64,000 nucleotides of DNA. It comes from Streptomyces sp. NRRL S-244 (GTDB taxonomy: Bacteria > Actinomycetota > Actinomycetes > Streptomycetales > Streptomycetaceae). Where the stretch lies: contig NZ_JOCX01000015.1 in NCBI RefSeq assembly GCF_000717915.1, positions 62,001 through 126,000 on the forward strand, in the 5' to 3' direction. A model generated the notes under the pieces. That model made no database searches. It was not told the origin of the DNA and saw only the letters and a program-made list of their open reading frames with translations. Shown here in pieces: positions 7,905 through 16,156 of this stretch (within the stretch, counting starts at the first letter, position 1; each line of letters begins with the position of its first letter). Made by a program: the position numbers and the translations under genes.

Positions 7905-8738
7905 GTGATAGCCAAGCGCACTGGTCGCCTCGTGGTGCTCGCCGCCGGGCCCGCCGCCGTGTTCCTGACCCTCGGGCTCTCCGGCCCGGCTCTCGCCGCG
8001 GACGGCGGGAAGGCGTACCAGATCGACCTCGCGCAGCTCAACGACTCAGGATCCCGGGGTACCGCCATGCTGAGCATCAAGGGCAACCAGCTGACCGTGC
8101 AGATCCAGTCCGAGGGCATGGTGCCCGGACAGCCCTCCGCGCAGCACCTGCACGGCTCGACCAAGGGGCACGACTTCCAGTGCCCGGACGCCAGTGACGA
8201 CACCGACCGCGACGGGGTCCTCAGCAACACCGAGGCCACCGTCGACTACGGCGACATCAACATCTCGCTCACCACCTCCGGGGACACCAAGGCGGCCAGC
8301 GGTCTCGCCGTGGACCGGATGCCCGTCGCCGACAAGCAGGGCAAGCTCTCGTACAAGCGGACGATCACGGTCGCGCAGGACGTCGTCGACCACATCAAGG
8401 ACCTGCACATCGTGCAGCACGGCATCGACCGCAACCACAACGGCACCTACGACGTCCAGGGGGCCGGCAAGAGCGAGCTCGACCCGAAGCTCCCCCAGGA
8501 GGCGACGGCTCCGACCAACTGCGGAATGGTCATGGGCGCGTCGGTGGGCTCCCTCCCGGTCGGCGGCATCGAGACGGGCGGCGGTATCGACACGGGCGGA
8601 GGCGCGCCGGAGAGCGCGACGATGCCGGCCGGGGCGGCCCTCGCCGTGTCCGCGGCGGCCGCCGGTGTGGTGTTCCTCGCACGGCGGCGCACCGCGTCGG
8701 CCCGGGTCCGTACGGAAACCAAGGGTGCCGCCGCATGA
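7905..8738 (+). CDS. Secreted CHRD-domain protein with C-terminal membrane anchor
   Basis: 277 residues from a GTG at 7905 with CAGGAG upstream. A signal peptide ends near ALAADGG. The body (about residues 30-205) resembles a CHRD domain: SIKGNQLTVQIQSEGMVPG then QHLHG and later DLHIVQHGID, a beta-sandwich with paired histidines. The tail holds Gly-rich GGIETGGGIDTGGG, a hydrophobic segment (about 242-260) and an ARRR end, the layout of a sortase-anchored protein but without a canonical LPXTG. Its stop overlaps the start of the class F sortase gene (ATGA), so the two are translationally coupled and the sortase is the likely partner. The role of CHRD proteins in Streptomyces is unknown. Confidence 0.82.
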   Translation: MIAKRTGRLVVLAAGPAAVFLTLGLSGPALAADGGKAYQIDLAQLNDSGSRGTAMLSIKGNQLTVQIQSEGMVPGQPSAQHLHGSTKGHDFQCPDASDDTDRDGVLSNTEATVDYGDINISLTTSGDTKAASGLAVDRMPVADKQGKLSYKRTITVAQDVVDHIKDLHIVQHGIDRNHNGTYDVQGAGKSELDPKLPQEATAPTNCGMVMGASVGSLPVGGIETGGGIDTGGGAPESATMPAGAALAVSAAAAGVVFLARRRTASARVRTETKGAAA

Positions 8739-9406
8739 ATGCCCGCCGGACCTCCGCAGGCCCTGCGCGCCGCGCCCTGGCCGCCGCCGCCCTGACCCTC
8801 GCCACGCTCGTCCTCGCGGGGTGCGCGGGCCAGGGCCCGGCGGCGCCCGCCGCCCCGGCGCACACCGACGCGGGGAGCGCTCCCGCCCCGGCGGCATCCG
8901 CGAGCGGCCACCAAGCGCCGCCGAAGGGCGGGGCGCAGGCCCAGCCCGCCCTGGCCCGGTCGGAACCGCAGAAGATCGCCATCCCGTCCCTCGGCCTCTC
9001 CAGCACCCTGGAGACGCTGCGCCAGAACCCCGACGGCACGATGCAGACGCCGAAGAACCCCGGCCTCGCGGGCTGGTACGAGCCGGGCCCCACACCCGGC
9101 TCCCAGGGCCCGGCCGTGATCGCCGGCCATGTCACGTGGAACGGAGCGGCGGCCGTGTTCGAGAAGCTGAAGACGATGAAGAGCGGTGACACCATCCAGG
9201 TGACCAGGCAGGACAACAAGACGGCCACGTTCACGGTGGAACGCGTCGCCGAGTACCCGAAGGCCGAGTTCCCCACCCTCGAGGTCTACAAGAACCTCGA
9301 CTACGCGGGTCTGCGCCTGGTCACCTGCGGCGGCGACTTCGACCCGAAGAAGCACTACTACGACAGCAACGTGGTGGTCTTCGCCCGCATGACGAGCACC
9401 GCGTAG
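8735..9406 (+). CDS. Class F sortase
   Basis: 223 residues, with its start overlapping the CHRD gene stop by four bases. The N-terminus is a lipoprotein-like signal (LVLAGC, Cys30), then an Ala/Pro linker and a sortase barrel from about residue 75. The catalytic His132 lies in AGHVTW and the catalytic Cys198 in LVTCGG. The usual downstream arginine is not at its common place; Arg218 (VVFAR) is the nearest candidate. Sortases cut a sorting signal and join the product to an amine; class F enzymes are actinobacterial and their substrates are poorly known. The coupled CHRD protein is the obvious candidate substrate. Confidence 0.9.
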   Translation: MNARRTSAGPARRALAAAALTLATLVLAGCAGQGPAAPAAPAHTDAGSAPAPAASASGHQAPPKGGAQAQPALARSEPQKIAIPSLGLSSTLETLRQNPDGTMQTPKNPGLAGWYEPGPTPGSQGPAVIAGHVTWNGAAAVFEKLKTMKSGDTIQVTRQDNKTATFTVERVAEYPKAEFPTLEVYKNLDYAGLRLVTCGGDFDPKKHYYDSNVVVFARMTSTA

Positions 9407-9429
9407 GCCAACGAGCGGCCGACGTCGCC

Positions 9430-9475
9430 GGAGAGCCCGCCGCACCCGCCGCACCGCTCGGACGACGGGCTCTCC
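9430..9475 (+). terminator. Hairpin after the sortase gene
   Basis: Arms GGAGAGCCCG (9430-9439) and its exact complement (9466-9475) enclose a 26-nt loop, 24 bp past the sortase stop. The loop is long, so folding strength is moderate. Confidence 0.5.
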
Positions 9476-9554
9476 GATGCCCGGCAGGCTGCCCTCGCCG
9501 TCACGGAACCACCACCGAATGGCCCCGTGGGCCGCGCTCGCGCACCCTGGAAGG

Positions 9555-10352
9555 GTGAAGACCGAAGGGCCCGCCACGGCCCGCGGCGCCGTCGCGGGAT
9601 TCCTGGAGAATCCCGTCATCGGCATGGCGCCGTGGATCATCTTCTCGCTCGTGGTCGGGCCGGGCAGGTTCGAGATCGCGGTCGTACTCGCCCTGGCGAC
9701 GACGATCGTGCTGGTCGGGGCCGGGCGGATCGTCAACAGGGGCAGCTCGTGGAAGCTGCTGGAAATCGCCGACCTGGTCTTCTTCACGGTCCTCGCCGTC
9801 GTCGGCCTCCTCGCGAGCGACGGCACCCTGCGGTGGCTGGAGACATACGCGGGCGAGGTGTCCAACATCGCCCTCGCCGTGATCGCCTTCGGCTCCATGG
9901 CGATCCGCATGCCGTTCACCCTCCAGTACGCGCGGGAGCAGGTCGATCCGGAGTACTGGAACAAGCCCACGTTCCTACGGACCAACTACCTCATCACCGG
10001 GGTGTGGGGGCTGGCGTTCCTGGTGGCCGCCGCCGCGGGCGCCTACGGGGACCTGGTGCTGCACAATCCGAACAACATCTGGACCGGATGGATCATCCAG
10101 ATCCTGGCCATCGTGGCGGCCCTGAAATTCACCGCCTGGTACCCGGACGTCGCACGCGCCCGGGCCCTGCGCGAGGCGGGCCGGCCCGGCCCGGAGCCGC
10201 CTCGCCTCGCCGGGATGTTCGTACCCCTGGCCGGACTGCTGGTGCCGATCGGGATCGCCGTCCTGATCTTCGACAGCAACGTGTGGTGGCTCGGCGTGGC
10301 GCTGATCGTGGGTGGAGGCATGCTCACGAAGCGCTTGACCGCACACCACTGA
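9555..10352 (+). CDS. Multi-pass integral membrane protein of unknown function
   Basis: About 265 residues if the GTG at 9555 is the start; an ATG at 9519 is the alternative and neither has a convincing ribosome binding site. The protein begins with a conserved-looking FLENPVIGMAPWIIFSLV and has about seven hydrophobic segments spread through its length, ending in a short KRLTAHH tail. The pattern is that of actinobacterial conserved hypothetical membrane proteins; no transport or enzyme motif is visible. It stands alone between the sortase pair and a convergent methyltransferase gene. Confidence 0.72.
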   Translation: MKTEGPATARGAVAGFLENPVIGMAPWIIFSLVVGPGRFEIAVVLALATTIVLVGAGRIVNRGSSWKLLEIADLVFFTVLAVVGLLASDGTLRWLETYAGEVSNIALAVIAFGSMAIRMPFTLQYAREQVDPEYWNKPTFLRTNYLITGVWGLAFLVAAAAGAYGDLVLHNPNNIWTGWIIQILAIVAALKFTAWYPDVARARALREAGRPGPEPPRLAGMFVPLAGLLVPIGIAVLIFDSNVWWLGVALIVGGGMLTKRLTAHH

Positions 10353-10377
10353 TCCGAGGCCGTCGGGGGCTCGCGAG

Positions 10378-10399
10378 ACCGGCGCCCGCGTGCGCCGGT
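10378..10399. terminator. Hairpin between convergent genes
   Basis: ACCGGCGC at 10378-10385 pairs with GCGCCGGT at 10392-10399 over a 6-nt loop. It lies 26 bp beyond the membrane protein gene and 37 bp beyond the methyltransferase gene, so it could stop transcription from both sides. Confidence 0.5.
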
Positions 10400-10435
10400 G
10401 TCGTGAGGCGGGCGCGGGCTTCAGGTACCGGCGCG

Positions 10436-11128
10436 TCAGACGTGGGCGATCAGCGCGTACCTCTCGTCGGTGACCGGTCCGCCCCACAACTCGGAGGCAT
10501 CGCCGAGCGGTTCGACGTGCAGGCGGGCGGCGAGGGGACGGACGGCGGCAGCCAGGTCCGCGGCGGTGATGCCGCCGTCCCAGGGCAGTGACCCGGCTCC
10601 TGCGACGTACGGTGTGCCGCCCTGTCCGGATTCCCGCCACCGGCCCTCGACCAGGACCAGCCGCCCACCGGGCCGCAGCCGGGCGGCCCATGCGCGCAGC
10701 GCGGCCCGGGGGTCGGGCAGGGTCCACAGCAGGTGGCGGGAGAGTACGACGTCGTACTGCTCCTGCCCGGTCGGCGGGGCGCCGGCGTCGCCGACCAGGA
10801 ACCGGGCCGCGAGACCCGCGGCCGCGAGCTTGGCCTCGGCCTGTGCCACCATCTGCGGCGCCAGGTCCACGCCGGTGACGCGGTGCCCCGCCTCGGCGAG
10901 CAGCAGCGCCAGGGACCCGGTGCCGCAGCCGACGTCGAGGACGTCGGCCGGCGCCCGGGGCACCCAGGAGGACAGGAGCCGGGCCCACCCCGCACGGGTG
11001 TGTTCCTGGCGCAGGCCGTGGTCCGGTTCCTCGTCGAACGTGGCAGCGGCGGCGTCCCAGTACGCGGCGATGGCGGAGGTGCGGTCGGGCGCGGGATCGG
11101 GCGTGGTGTCGGGCACGGCGTTCATCAT
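10436..11128 (-). CDS. Class I SAM-dependent methyltransferase
   Basis: 230 residues. Motif I is clear (DVLDVGCGTGSLALLLAEAG, about residues 62-81), followed by the acidic loop GVDLAPQM, motif II-like YDVVLSRHLLWTLPDP and the post-motif LRPGGRLVLVEG. This is the Methyltransf_11/25 fold that transfers a methyl group from S-adenosylmethionine; the acceptor cannot be deduced. Two adjacent ATGs can start it. It is divergent from the 2'-5' RNA ligase-like gene with only about 67 bp between them, so the promoters must be back to back. Confidence 0.88.
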   Translation of the reverse strand: MMNAVPDTTPDPAPDRTSAIAAYWDAAAATFDEEPDHGLRQEHTRAGWARLLSSWVPRAPADVLDVGCGTGSLALLLAEAGHRVTGVDLAPQMVAQAEAKLAAAGLAARFLVGDAGAPPTGQEQYDVVLSRHLLWTLPDPRAALRAWAARLRPGGRLVLVEGRWRESGQGGTPYVAGAGSLPWDGGITAADLAAAVRPLAARLHVEPLGDASELWGGPVTDERYALIAHV

Positions 11129-11195
11129 GCCCGCCGCACGCGGGGGCGGGGGGCGGAAGATGACTGGATCGCCGCGGTGCGGTACGAAGTCCCTC

Positions 11196-11792
11196 GTGAA
11201 CGATCAGATCCAGCCCCCGTCCGCCGCCGCGACCGTCCGCGTGTTCATCGCCCTCGCCCCGCCCGACGACGCCAAGGAGGAGCTGGCACGGGAACTGCGG
11301 CCCTCCTACCGCGCCTACCCGGGCATGCGGTGGAACCGCATCGAGGACTGGCACATCACGCTGGCCTTCCTCGGCGAACTCCCCGTCGCCTCGGTCCCGC
11401 TCCTTCAGCCGCCGCTCGCCGTCCTCGCGGCAGCGCACCGGCCCCTGGAACTGGCGCTGCGCGGCAGCGGGCACTTCGACCAGCGGGTCCTGTGGAGCGG
11501 GATCGACGGGGAGGTCGAAGGGCTGCACGTGCTCACTTCCCAGGTCCGTGCGGTCGTCAGGGAATGCGGCATCGCCTTCGAAGACCGGCCGCTGCGCCCG
11601 CACTTGACGCTGGCCCGCGCCCGCCGCAGCGATCCGTCCAGCACCTTGGAAGTCGCGGCCACGCTGGCCGAGTTCACCGGCCGCACGTGGCCGGCCGAAC
11701 GTCTGCACCTGGTCGGCAGCAACATAGGCCGCGGCCCCGGCCCGATCCACTACCGCGACATCCAGTCCTGGGAATTCACCGGCCGGCCTTGA
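11196..11792 (+). CDS. thpR: RNA 2',3'-cyclic phosphodiesterase (2'-5' RNA ligase family)
   Basis: 198 residues from the GTG at 11196; an ATG at 11160 is possible but sits directly on its purine-rich stretch. Both HXTX signatures of the 2H phosphoesterase fold are present: HITLAFLG near residue 52 and HLTLAR near residue 132. The N-terminal VRVFIALAPPDDAKEEL is typical of ThpR. Family members hydrolyse 2',3'-cyclic phosphate ends of RNA; ligase activity is a secondary in vitro property. The gene is single and has no functionally linked neighbour here. Confidence 0.88.
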   Translation: MNDQIQPPSAAATVRVFIALAPPDDAKEELARELRPSYRAYPGMRWNRIEDWHITLAFLGELPVASVPLLQPPLAVLAAAHRPLELALRGSGHFDQRVLWSGIDGEVEGLHVLTSQVRAVVRECGIAFEDRPLRPHLTLARARRSDPSSTLEVAATLAEFTGRTWPAERLHLVGSNIGRGPGPIHYRDIQSWEFTGRP

Positions 11793-11893
11793 GCCGCGAG
11801 CTCCCGAACCCCCGAACCAGGGCTGGACGCCGAGCGCGCCCGTATGGCGTACTCCCCCGCCTGCCGATCCCGTAAATAACTCATGCGTATAAA

Positions 11894-12057
11894 CTCGGAC
11901 GATTTTACTCAACCGAGATCCTTGAAGGCGTGTCCGATGGCAGCAACTTCGCGCCGATCGGACAAAACTGGTCCGCCATCGGGAGCCAAGACGCAATGTC
12001 ACCGACGCAGAACCTGAACCGGGACTGTTTCAGCAACACAATGCGGAGGTATCACGA
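11894..12057 (+). promoter_or_regulatory. Structured 5' leader with alternative hairpins upstream of the NlpC/P60 gene
   Basis: A TATAAA box at 11888-11893 may be the -10 element. The leader can form CTCGG/CCGAG (11894-11898 with 11913-11917) and three mutually exclusive pairings: GTCCGAT 11932-11938 with 11957-11963; CGATGGC 11935-11941 with 11975-11981; CGGAC 11959-11963 with 11971-11975. GGAGG at 12045-12049 serves the TTG start. Actinomycete cell-wall hydrolase genes often carry c-di-AMP (ydaO) riboswitches, but the ydaO core was not found, so any switch here would be of another type. Confidence 0.4.
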
Positions 12058-12549
12058 TTGAGCTACATCAGGACGGACAACCGAAAACGCTCCGCCGACC
12101 AGTTGACGACCCGCCGTATCGCCACAGTGCTCACGTTCTCCGTCATAATCTCCCTGGCCAGCTTCACCGGCCCCGCCGCCGAGGCCCAGGCGGCCTCCCC
12201 CTATGGCGCCAAGGCGGTCGCAATCGCCGCGTCCAAGCGGGGTGCGCCCTACGTGTACGGAGCGACGGGGCCCAAGGAATTCGACTGCTCGGGCCTCACG
12301 CTCTACGCCTTCCGCAAGGCCGGCCGGGTGCTTCCCCGCACCGCCGACGAGCAGTACGAAAACACGCGCCACATCGGCCGCGTTCAGCGCGTACCGGGTG
12401 ATCTCGTATTCTTCCCCGCAGGCGCGACCATAGGACACGTGGGAATCTACGCCGGTCACGACAAGATCTGGCACGCCCCAAGGCCGGGCACGCGCGTACG
12501 ACTCGAACGCATCTGGAGCGGAAACGTGCGCTACACCCGCGCCACCTGA
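12058..12549 (+). CDS. Secreted NlpC/P60 (C40) peptidoglycan endopeptidase
   Basis: 163 residues from a TTG start with GGAGG eight bases upstream. A signal peptide or anchor occupies about residues 17-45. The NlpC/P60 domain fills the rest: the catalytic Cys in FDCSGLT (about residue 80), the His in GHVGIYAG (about 127) and a third polar residue in the HAPRPG stretch. It should cut the D-Glu to diamino acid link of cell-wall stem peptides. The protein is single-domain and lacks the coiled-coil or LysM extensions of RipA-like enzymes. It is preceded by a long structured leader and ends 7 bp from the convergent DUF3626-like gene. Confidence 0.92.
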   Translation: MSYIRTDNRKRSADQLTTRRIATVLTFSVIISLASFTGPAAEAQAASPYGAKAVAIAASKRGAPYVYGATGPKEFDCSGLTLYAFRKAGRVLPRTADEQYENTRHIGRVQRVPGDLVFFPAGATIGHVGIYAGHDKIWHAPRPGTRVRLERIWSGNVRYTRAT

Positions 12550-12556
12550 GCGGCAG

Positions 12557-13429
12557 TCACTGATCCCAGGGCGCTCCGAAACGCGCGAGGCAGTGCCACA
12601 CCCTCTTGATCGCCTGCGGATCGTGGTCACCCGCCCGAGCGGCATCTCCGAGTATGCGGGGATCAAGGACGCCGTCGACCGCGATCCGGGTGCCCAATTC
12701 GACGTACTCCTGGCCCCGGTAGCCGGGACGGAGGCGGAGCTCGTCGACCGTGAGCCGGAATCCGAGGTGCCATTCCAGGGGGCAGTCAAGACGGCCGGCG
12801 GCCTCCTCCACGGCCGTGTCCTGGAAACAGGGGTCCAGAACCAGTGCCTCCACATCGCGGTCCAGCCGGACCGGCCCGTGCACCTGCGCCTCGATGTAGT
12901 CGTCGAGTGCGTCCTGACTGTCGGCCCGGGCGAGCTCGATCAGCCCCATGCGGTCGGCGACGCCGAAGTCCGACGGTTCGAGGAAGCTGTCCGGGTAGCA
13001 GAACGTGGTCCGCATCAGCGTGTCGGCAGTGAGCCGGAAGTGAGCGGAACCGAAACGCGGCGCCGCGCCGACCGCCTTGTCGCGGAAGTTCAACCCCCCG
13101 TAGGCGGGACGGGCATGAGCGGGTTCCGCATCGTAGGCACCGTTGAAGATCCTGCTCTCCCAGCGCCACCGGTCTCCGCCGGGGTGGGCCGTCAGGCCGC
13201 CGTTGCTCGTTCCGGTGACGAACTGCGAGTGATAGACCTCGTCGTCGACCATGGCGTCCAGCACCGCCCGGCCGTGTGCCACACGGTCGGGGTGGAAGTT
13301 GAGGGTCACCCGCAGCGAGGCGTCGGCCGGAGGGCCCGAAGACAACTCCGCGACATGACGAAGGGCTCGGTCCTGTGGCGTCTGGAAGGCTTCGGAACTC
13401 ATTCGGACAGTGTTTCCCGAACCGATCAT
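12557..13429 (-). CDS. DUF3626-like protein of unknown function
   Basis: 290 residues, or 281 if the ATG at 13402 is used. Visible conserved-looking blocks include LRVTLNFHPDR, YHSQFVTGTSNGGLTAHPGGDRW, RIFNGAYD, YGGLNFRD, RFGSAHFRL and CPLEWHLGFRL, a pattern that fits the DUF3626 family. Regular His/Asp pairs (NFHPDR, EWH) hint at a metal or nucleotide site, but no catalytic role is established. There is no signal peptide, so it is cytosolic. It is divergent from the DinB-like gene over about 90 bp and convergent with NlpC/P60. Confidence 0.62.
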   Translation of the reverse strand: MIGSGNTVRMSSEAFQTPQDRALRHVAELSSGPPADASLRVTLNFHPDRVAHGRAVLDAMVDDEVYHSQFVTGTSNGGLTAHPGGDRWRWESRIFNGAYDAEPAHARPAYGGLNFRDKAVGAAPRFGSAHFRLTADTLMRTTFCYPDSFLEPSDFGVADRMGLIELARADSQDALDDYIEAQVHGPVRLDRDVEALVLDPCFQDTAVEEAAGRLDCPLEWHLGFRLTVDELRLRPGYRGQEYVELGTRIAVDGVLDPRILGDAARAGDHDPQAIKRVWHCLARFGAPWDQ

Positions 13430-13516
13430 CTGCTGCGCTTCATTTTCCCCTCCTGGCGGCCTGGCGGTGGCGCCTCGGCTTTAGACTCGCGCCGTCCTCG
13501 ATCAGGAAGGCACACG

Positions 13517-14065
13517 ATGAACGGCTCACCCGCCCCCAAGCACTACTCGCCCTTGTGGAGCGGCGACACCCGCCGCACTCCGCCCTTCGTGGGCAGCGAG
13601 CGCGAAACGCTGGAAGCCACCCTGGACTGGTACCGGGAGACCTTCGAGCTCAAGTGCGCCGGCCTCTCCCAGGAGCAGCTGTCCGCGAAGGCCGTGCCGC
13701 CGTCCACGCTGTCCCTGCACGGACTGGTACGGCACCTGGGCGGCGTCGAGCGCTGGTGGTTCCGGATCCAGTTCGCCGGCGAGGACGTACCGATGCTCTA
13801 CTACTCCGACGACGACCCCGACCAGGACTTCGAGAGCCTGGACGGTGACGCCGCCGAAGCCTTCGCCGTCTGGCGGGCGGAGTGCGAGCGGTCCCGGCAG
13901 ATCACCGCCGCCGCGGCGTCGCTGGACGACACGGGGATCCGCAAGAGCACCGGCGACCCGATCTCACTGCGCCGCATCCTGGTGGACATGATCGCGGAGT
14001 ACGCCCGGCACAACGGGCATGCGGACCTCCTGCGCGAATGCATCGACGGCGCCACGGGGAGGTGA
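13517..14065 (+). CDS. DinB/DUF664-type putative thiol transferase
   Basis: 182 residues from the ATG at 13517, with AGGAAGG nine bases upstream. The four-helix DinB-like fold is suggested by LDWYRETFELKCAGLSQEQL, then LVRHLGGVERWWF and the final EYARHNGHADLLRE. The three histidine positions (RHL, ARH, GHAD) match the metal-binding triad of mycothiol-dependent DinB transferases and related DUF664 proteins. A thiol-dependent detoxification role is the family expectation in actinomycetes; the substrate is unknown. The N-terminal segment W-S-G-D-T-R-R-T-P-P is typical of this Streptomyces subgroup. Confidence 0.85.
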   Translation: MNGSPAPKHYSPLWSGDTRRTPPFVGSERETLEATLDWYRETFELKCAGLSQEQLSAKAVPPSTLSLHGLVRHLGGVERWWFRIQFAGEDVPMLYYSDDDPDQDFESLDGDAAEAFAVWRAECERSRQITAAAASLDDTGIRKSTGDPISLRRILVDMIAEYARHNGHADLLRECIDGATGR

Positions 14066-14156
14066 CCTGGCCTCGACCCGGGCTCATCCGCGGCGAGCGG
14101 CAGGCGCGCCCGGCGGCGACCGCCCGGCCGTGGACCGCGTACGAACGGGCCGAGCG

Positions 14157-14188
14157 CCTCGTGACCCGGTCGGGCGCCGGTCACGAGG
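14157..14188. terminator. Hairpin at the end of the NmrA-like gene
   Basis: CCTCGTGACC (14157-14166) pairs perfectly with 14179-14188 over a 12-nt loop. It overlaps the last codons of the leftward NmrA-like gene and can also serve the rightward DinB-like gene. Confidence 0.5.
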
Positions 14189-15041
14189 TCCCCGCCGGGA
14201 GGCTCCAGGCGTGGGCGTTGCGGTGCGCGAAGTCCGCGAAGCGGGTCGGCGGGGCCCCCGTGACCTTGAGGACGTCGTCGTTGGGGCGCGCGCCGTGGCC
14301 GGAGGCGATCGTCCCCGTCAGCCAGCGGAGCATGACGGAGTAGTCGGCGGGGACCGCGCCGGCCGCCACGGCGCCGCCGATCCAGGTGCCGCTGTCGATG
14401 TCGACGTGCGTGACCGGTCGGCCGGCGACGCGCGCGACGGCGGCGGCGACCTCGGCCATCGTGAGCGCTTCGGGGCCGGTGGGCTCGTACGTCGCGCCCG
14501 CGTGGGCGTCGGGGTCGATCAGCGTCTCGGCGGCGACCGCGGCGATGTCCGCGGCGTCGACGAACGCCTCCGCGCCGCCCGCCGTCGGGACCGTGATCGC
14601 GCCGTCCATGACGGGCAGGTGCCCGTCGGCGAAGTTCTGCATGACCCAGGCGGGCCGGATGACCGAGGCGGTCATGGCCCGGCGTCCCATGAGGTCGAGC
14701 TCGACGGCCCGGATGTCGACTTCCGGCGGGGCCTGGTCGGCGCCGTACGCGCTCAGGTACGTGACGTGCCGTACCCCCGCCGCCTCGGCGCGGTCCAGGA
14801 AGCCGGACACCAGCCGGGCGTACGCGACCCGCAGGACGGGCGTGACGAGGTAGATGCGGTCGACGCCGGCGAGGGCGGGGCCGTGCGTGGCGGTGTCGTC
14901 CCAGTCGAACGGCACGTCTGCGCCGCGGCGCGCAGCGGTTCGCGCGTGGTGGCCCCGTTCGGCGAGCTTCTTCGCGAGGAGCGACCCGGTCCGGCCCGTA
15001 CCGCCCAGTACCAGCGTGGTCTGCCGTGAGGTGTTGGTCAT
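14181..15041 (-). CDS. NmrA-like NAD(P)-binding oxidoreductase
   Basis: 286 residues from the ATG at 15041 (MTNTSRQT); a further 15 in-frame codons upstream look non-coding. The Rossmann motif VLGGTGRTGSLLAKKL opens the protein, and RTAARRGAD follows the second strand. Later blocks YLSAYGADQ, VIRPAWVMQNF and FVDAADIAAVAAE match NmrA/SDR atypical-type proteins related to azoreductase-like NAD(P)H-binding enzymes. The catalytic Tyr-Lys pair of classical SDRs is absent, so it may act as a sensor or a quinone-type reductase. It is divergent from an AraC regulator, 114 bp away, probably its controller. Confidence 0.87.
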   Translation of the reverse strand: MTNTSRQTTLVLGGTGRTGSLLAKKLAERGHHARTAARRGADVPFDWDDTATHGPALAGVDRIYLVTPVLRVAYARLVSGFLDRAEAAGVRHVTYLSAYGADQAPPEVDIRAVELDLMGRRAMTASVIRPAWVMQNFADGHLPVMDGAITVPTAGGAEAFVDAADIAAVAAETLIDPDAHAGATYEPTGPEALTMAEVAAAVARVAGRPVTHVDIDSGTWIGGAVAAGAVPADYSVMLRWLTGTIASGHGARPNDDVLKVTGAPPTRFADFAHRNAHAWSLPAGTS

Positions 15042-15155
15042 GAATCCCACGATCCAATCAAGGAGGGAGGGAATCAATGCGCACATCGCGCGTCTTCTTT
15101 ACGCCAGGCGCTCACTTTCTTGACCGCGAAGTCAGCATCGGCAGACACTCGTCCC

Positions 15156-16118
15156 ATGGACCTCCTACAGGATCACCTGACGAGGGCGCGCGCTTCGGGC
15201 GGTGTCTTCGCCCGGACGGTGGCCGAGCCCCCGTGGGGGCTGCGGCTGTCGGGCAGCATCCAGCTGGCGCTGCACGCCGTCGTCCAGGGGCGGGCGTGGC
15301 TCTGGCTCGACGATCCGCAGGATGCCCTCGAACTGGCCCCCGGCGAGCTGGCACTCGTACGGGGCGGGCTCGATCACCACATCGCCCATGAGCCCGGGGC
15401 CGCGTGCCTGGAGCCGGAGGACTTCAAAGCGCGGCACGCCGGCCCCGACTCCGATGACCGGCAGGCGCAGCGGAGCACCGTGTTCCTGTGCGGCGCCTAT
15501 CAGTTCTCCGGCGACGTCGGGGAAGGCCTGCTCGGGGCATTGCCCCAGGTCCTGCCGCTGTCCGCGGCCGTCGGCGATCCCCTGCACGATGTCATCGGCG
15601 TGGTCTCGCGGGAGCTGGCCGCCGCCGAGCCCGGGCAGCAGACCGTACTCGACCGGCTCCTCGACGTCCTGCTGGTCCTCGCGATCCGTACGAGCTTCAG
15701 GACGAGCGGCAACGCGCCCCGCTGGTTCCGCGCTTCGGCCGATCCCCGGCTGGGCACGGCGCTGCGGGCCATGCACGACGATGCGGCCCGTCCGTGGACG
15801 GTGCCCGAACTGGCGGAGCTCAGCGGGCTGTCGAGGGCGGCGTTCGCGCGGAGCTTCCAGCGGGCACTCGGCCAGGCCCCGATGCAGTACTTGACCGACT
15901 GGCGCATGACGGTCGCGCGAGACTGCCTGCGCGCTGGTCAGCCGACGCTCGCGGAGGTCGCCGAACGCACCGGCTACGGCTCCCCGTACGCCTTCGCGGC
16001 GGCCTTCCGCCGCCACCACGGGCTGCCGCCCGGGGTGTGGCGCCGACAACAGGAGGAACAGACGGCCCTGTTGGCTGCCGGTACGGGAACGGGCGGCGAC
16101 GGAGTCCACTTCGTCTGA
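15156..16118 (+). CDS. AraC-family transcriptional regulator with cupin sensor domain
   Basis: 320 residues from the ATG at 15156 (MDLLQDHL). The N-terminal half is a cupin-type AraC_binding_2/6 domain (LRLSGSIQLALHAVVQGRAWLW, ELAPGELALVRGG). The C-terminal HTH_18 has both helix-turn-helix motifs: LAELSGLSRAAFARSFQRALGQ and EVAERTGYGSPYAFAAAFRRHHG. Family members next to SDR or NmrA-like oxidoreductases usually control them, and here the oxidoreductase gene is directly divergent. The ligand is unknown. The gene ends 38 bp from the convergent SRPBCC gene. Confidence 0.92.
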   Translation: MDLLQDHLTRARASGGVFARTVAEPPWGLRLSGSIQLALHAVVQGRAWLWLDDPQDALELAPGELALVRGGLDHHIAHEPGAACLEPEDFKARHAGPDSDDRQAQRSTVFLCGAYQFSGDVGEGLLGALPQVLPLSAAVGDPLHDVIGVVSRELAAAEPGQQTVLDRLLDVLLVLAIRTSFRTSGNAPRWFRASADPRLGTALRAMHDDAARPWTVPELAELSGLSRAAFARSFQRALGQAPMQYLTDWRMTVARDCLRAGQPTLAEVAERTGYGSPYAFAAAFRRHHGLPPGVWRRQQEEQTALLAAGTGTGGDGVHFV

Positions 16119-16156
16119 GGACCCGGGGCCGGAGGGTGAGGCGCGCGCCGCTCGTG

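Noticed and set aside
11880..12057. c-di-AMP (ydaO) riboswitch upstream of NlpC/P60
   Set aside because: The expected conserved core and pseudoknot segments were not found; only generic alternative hairpins are visible.
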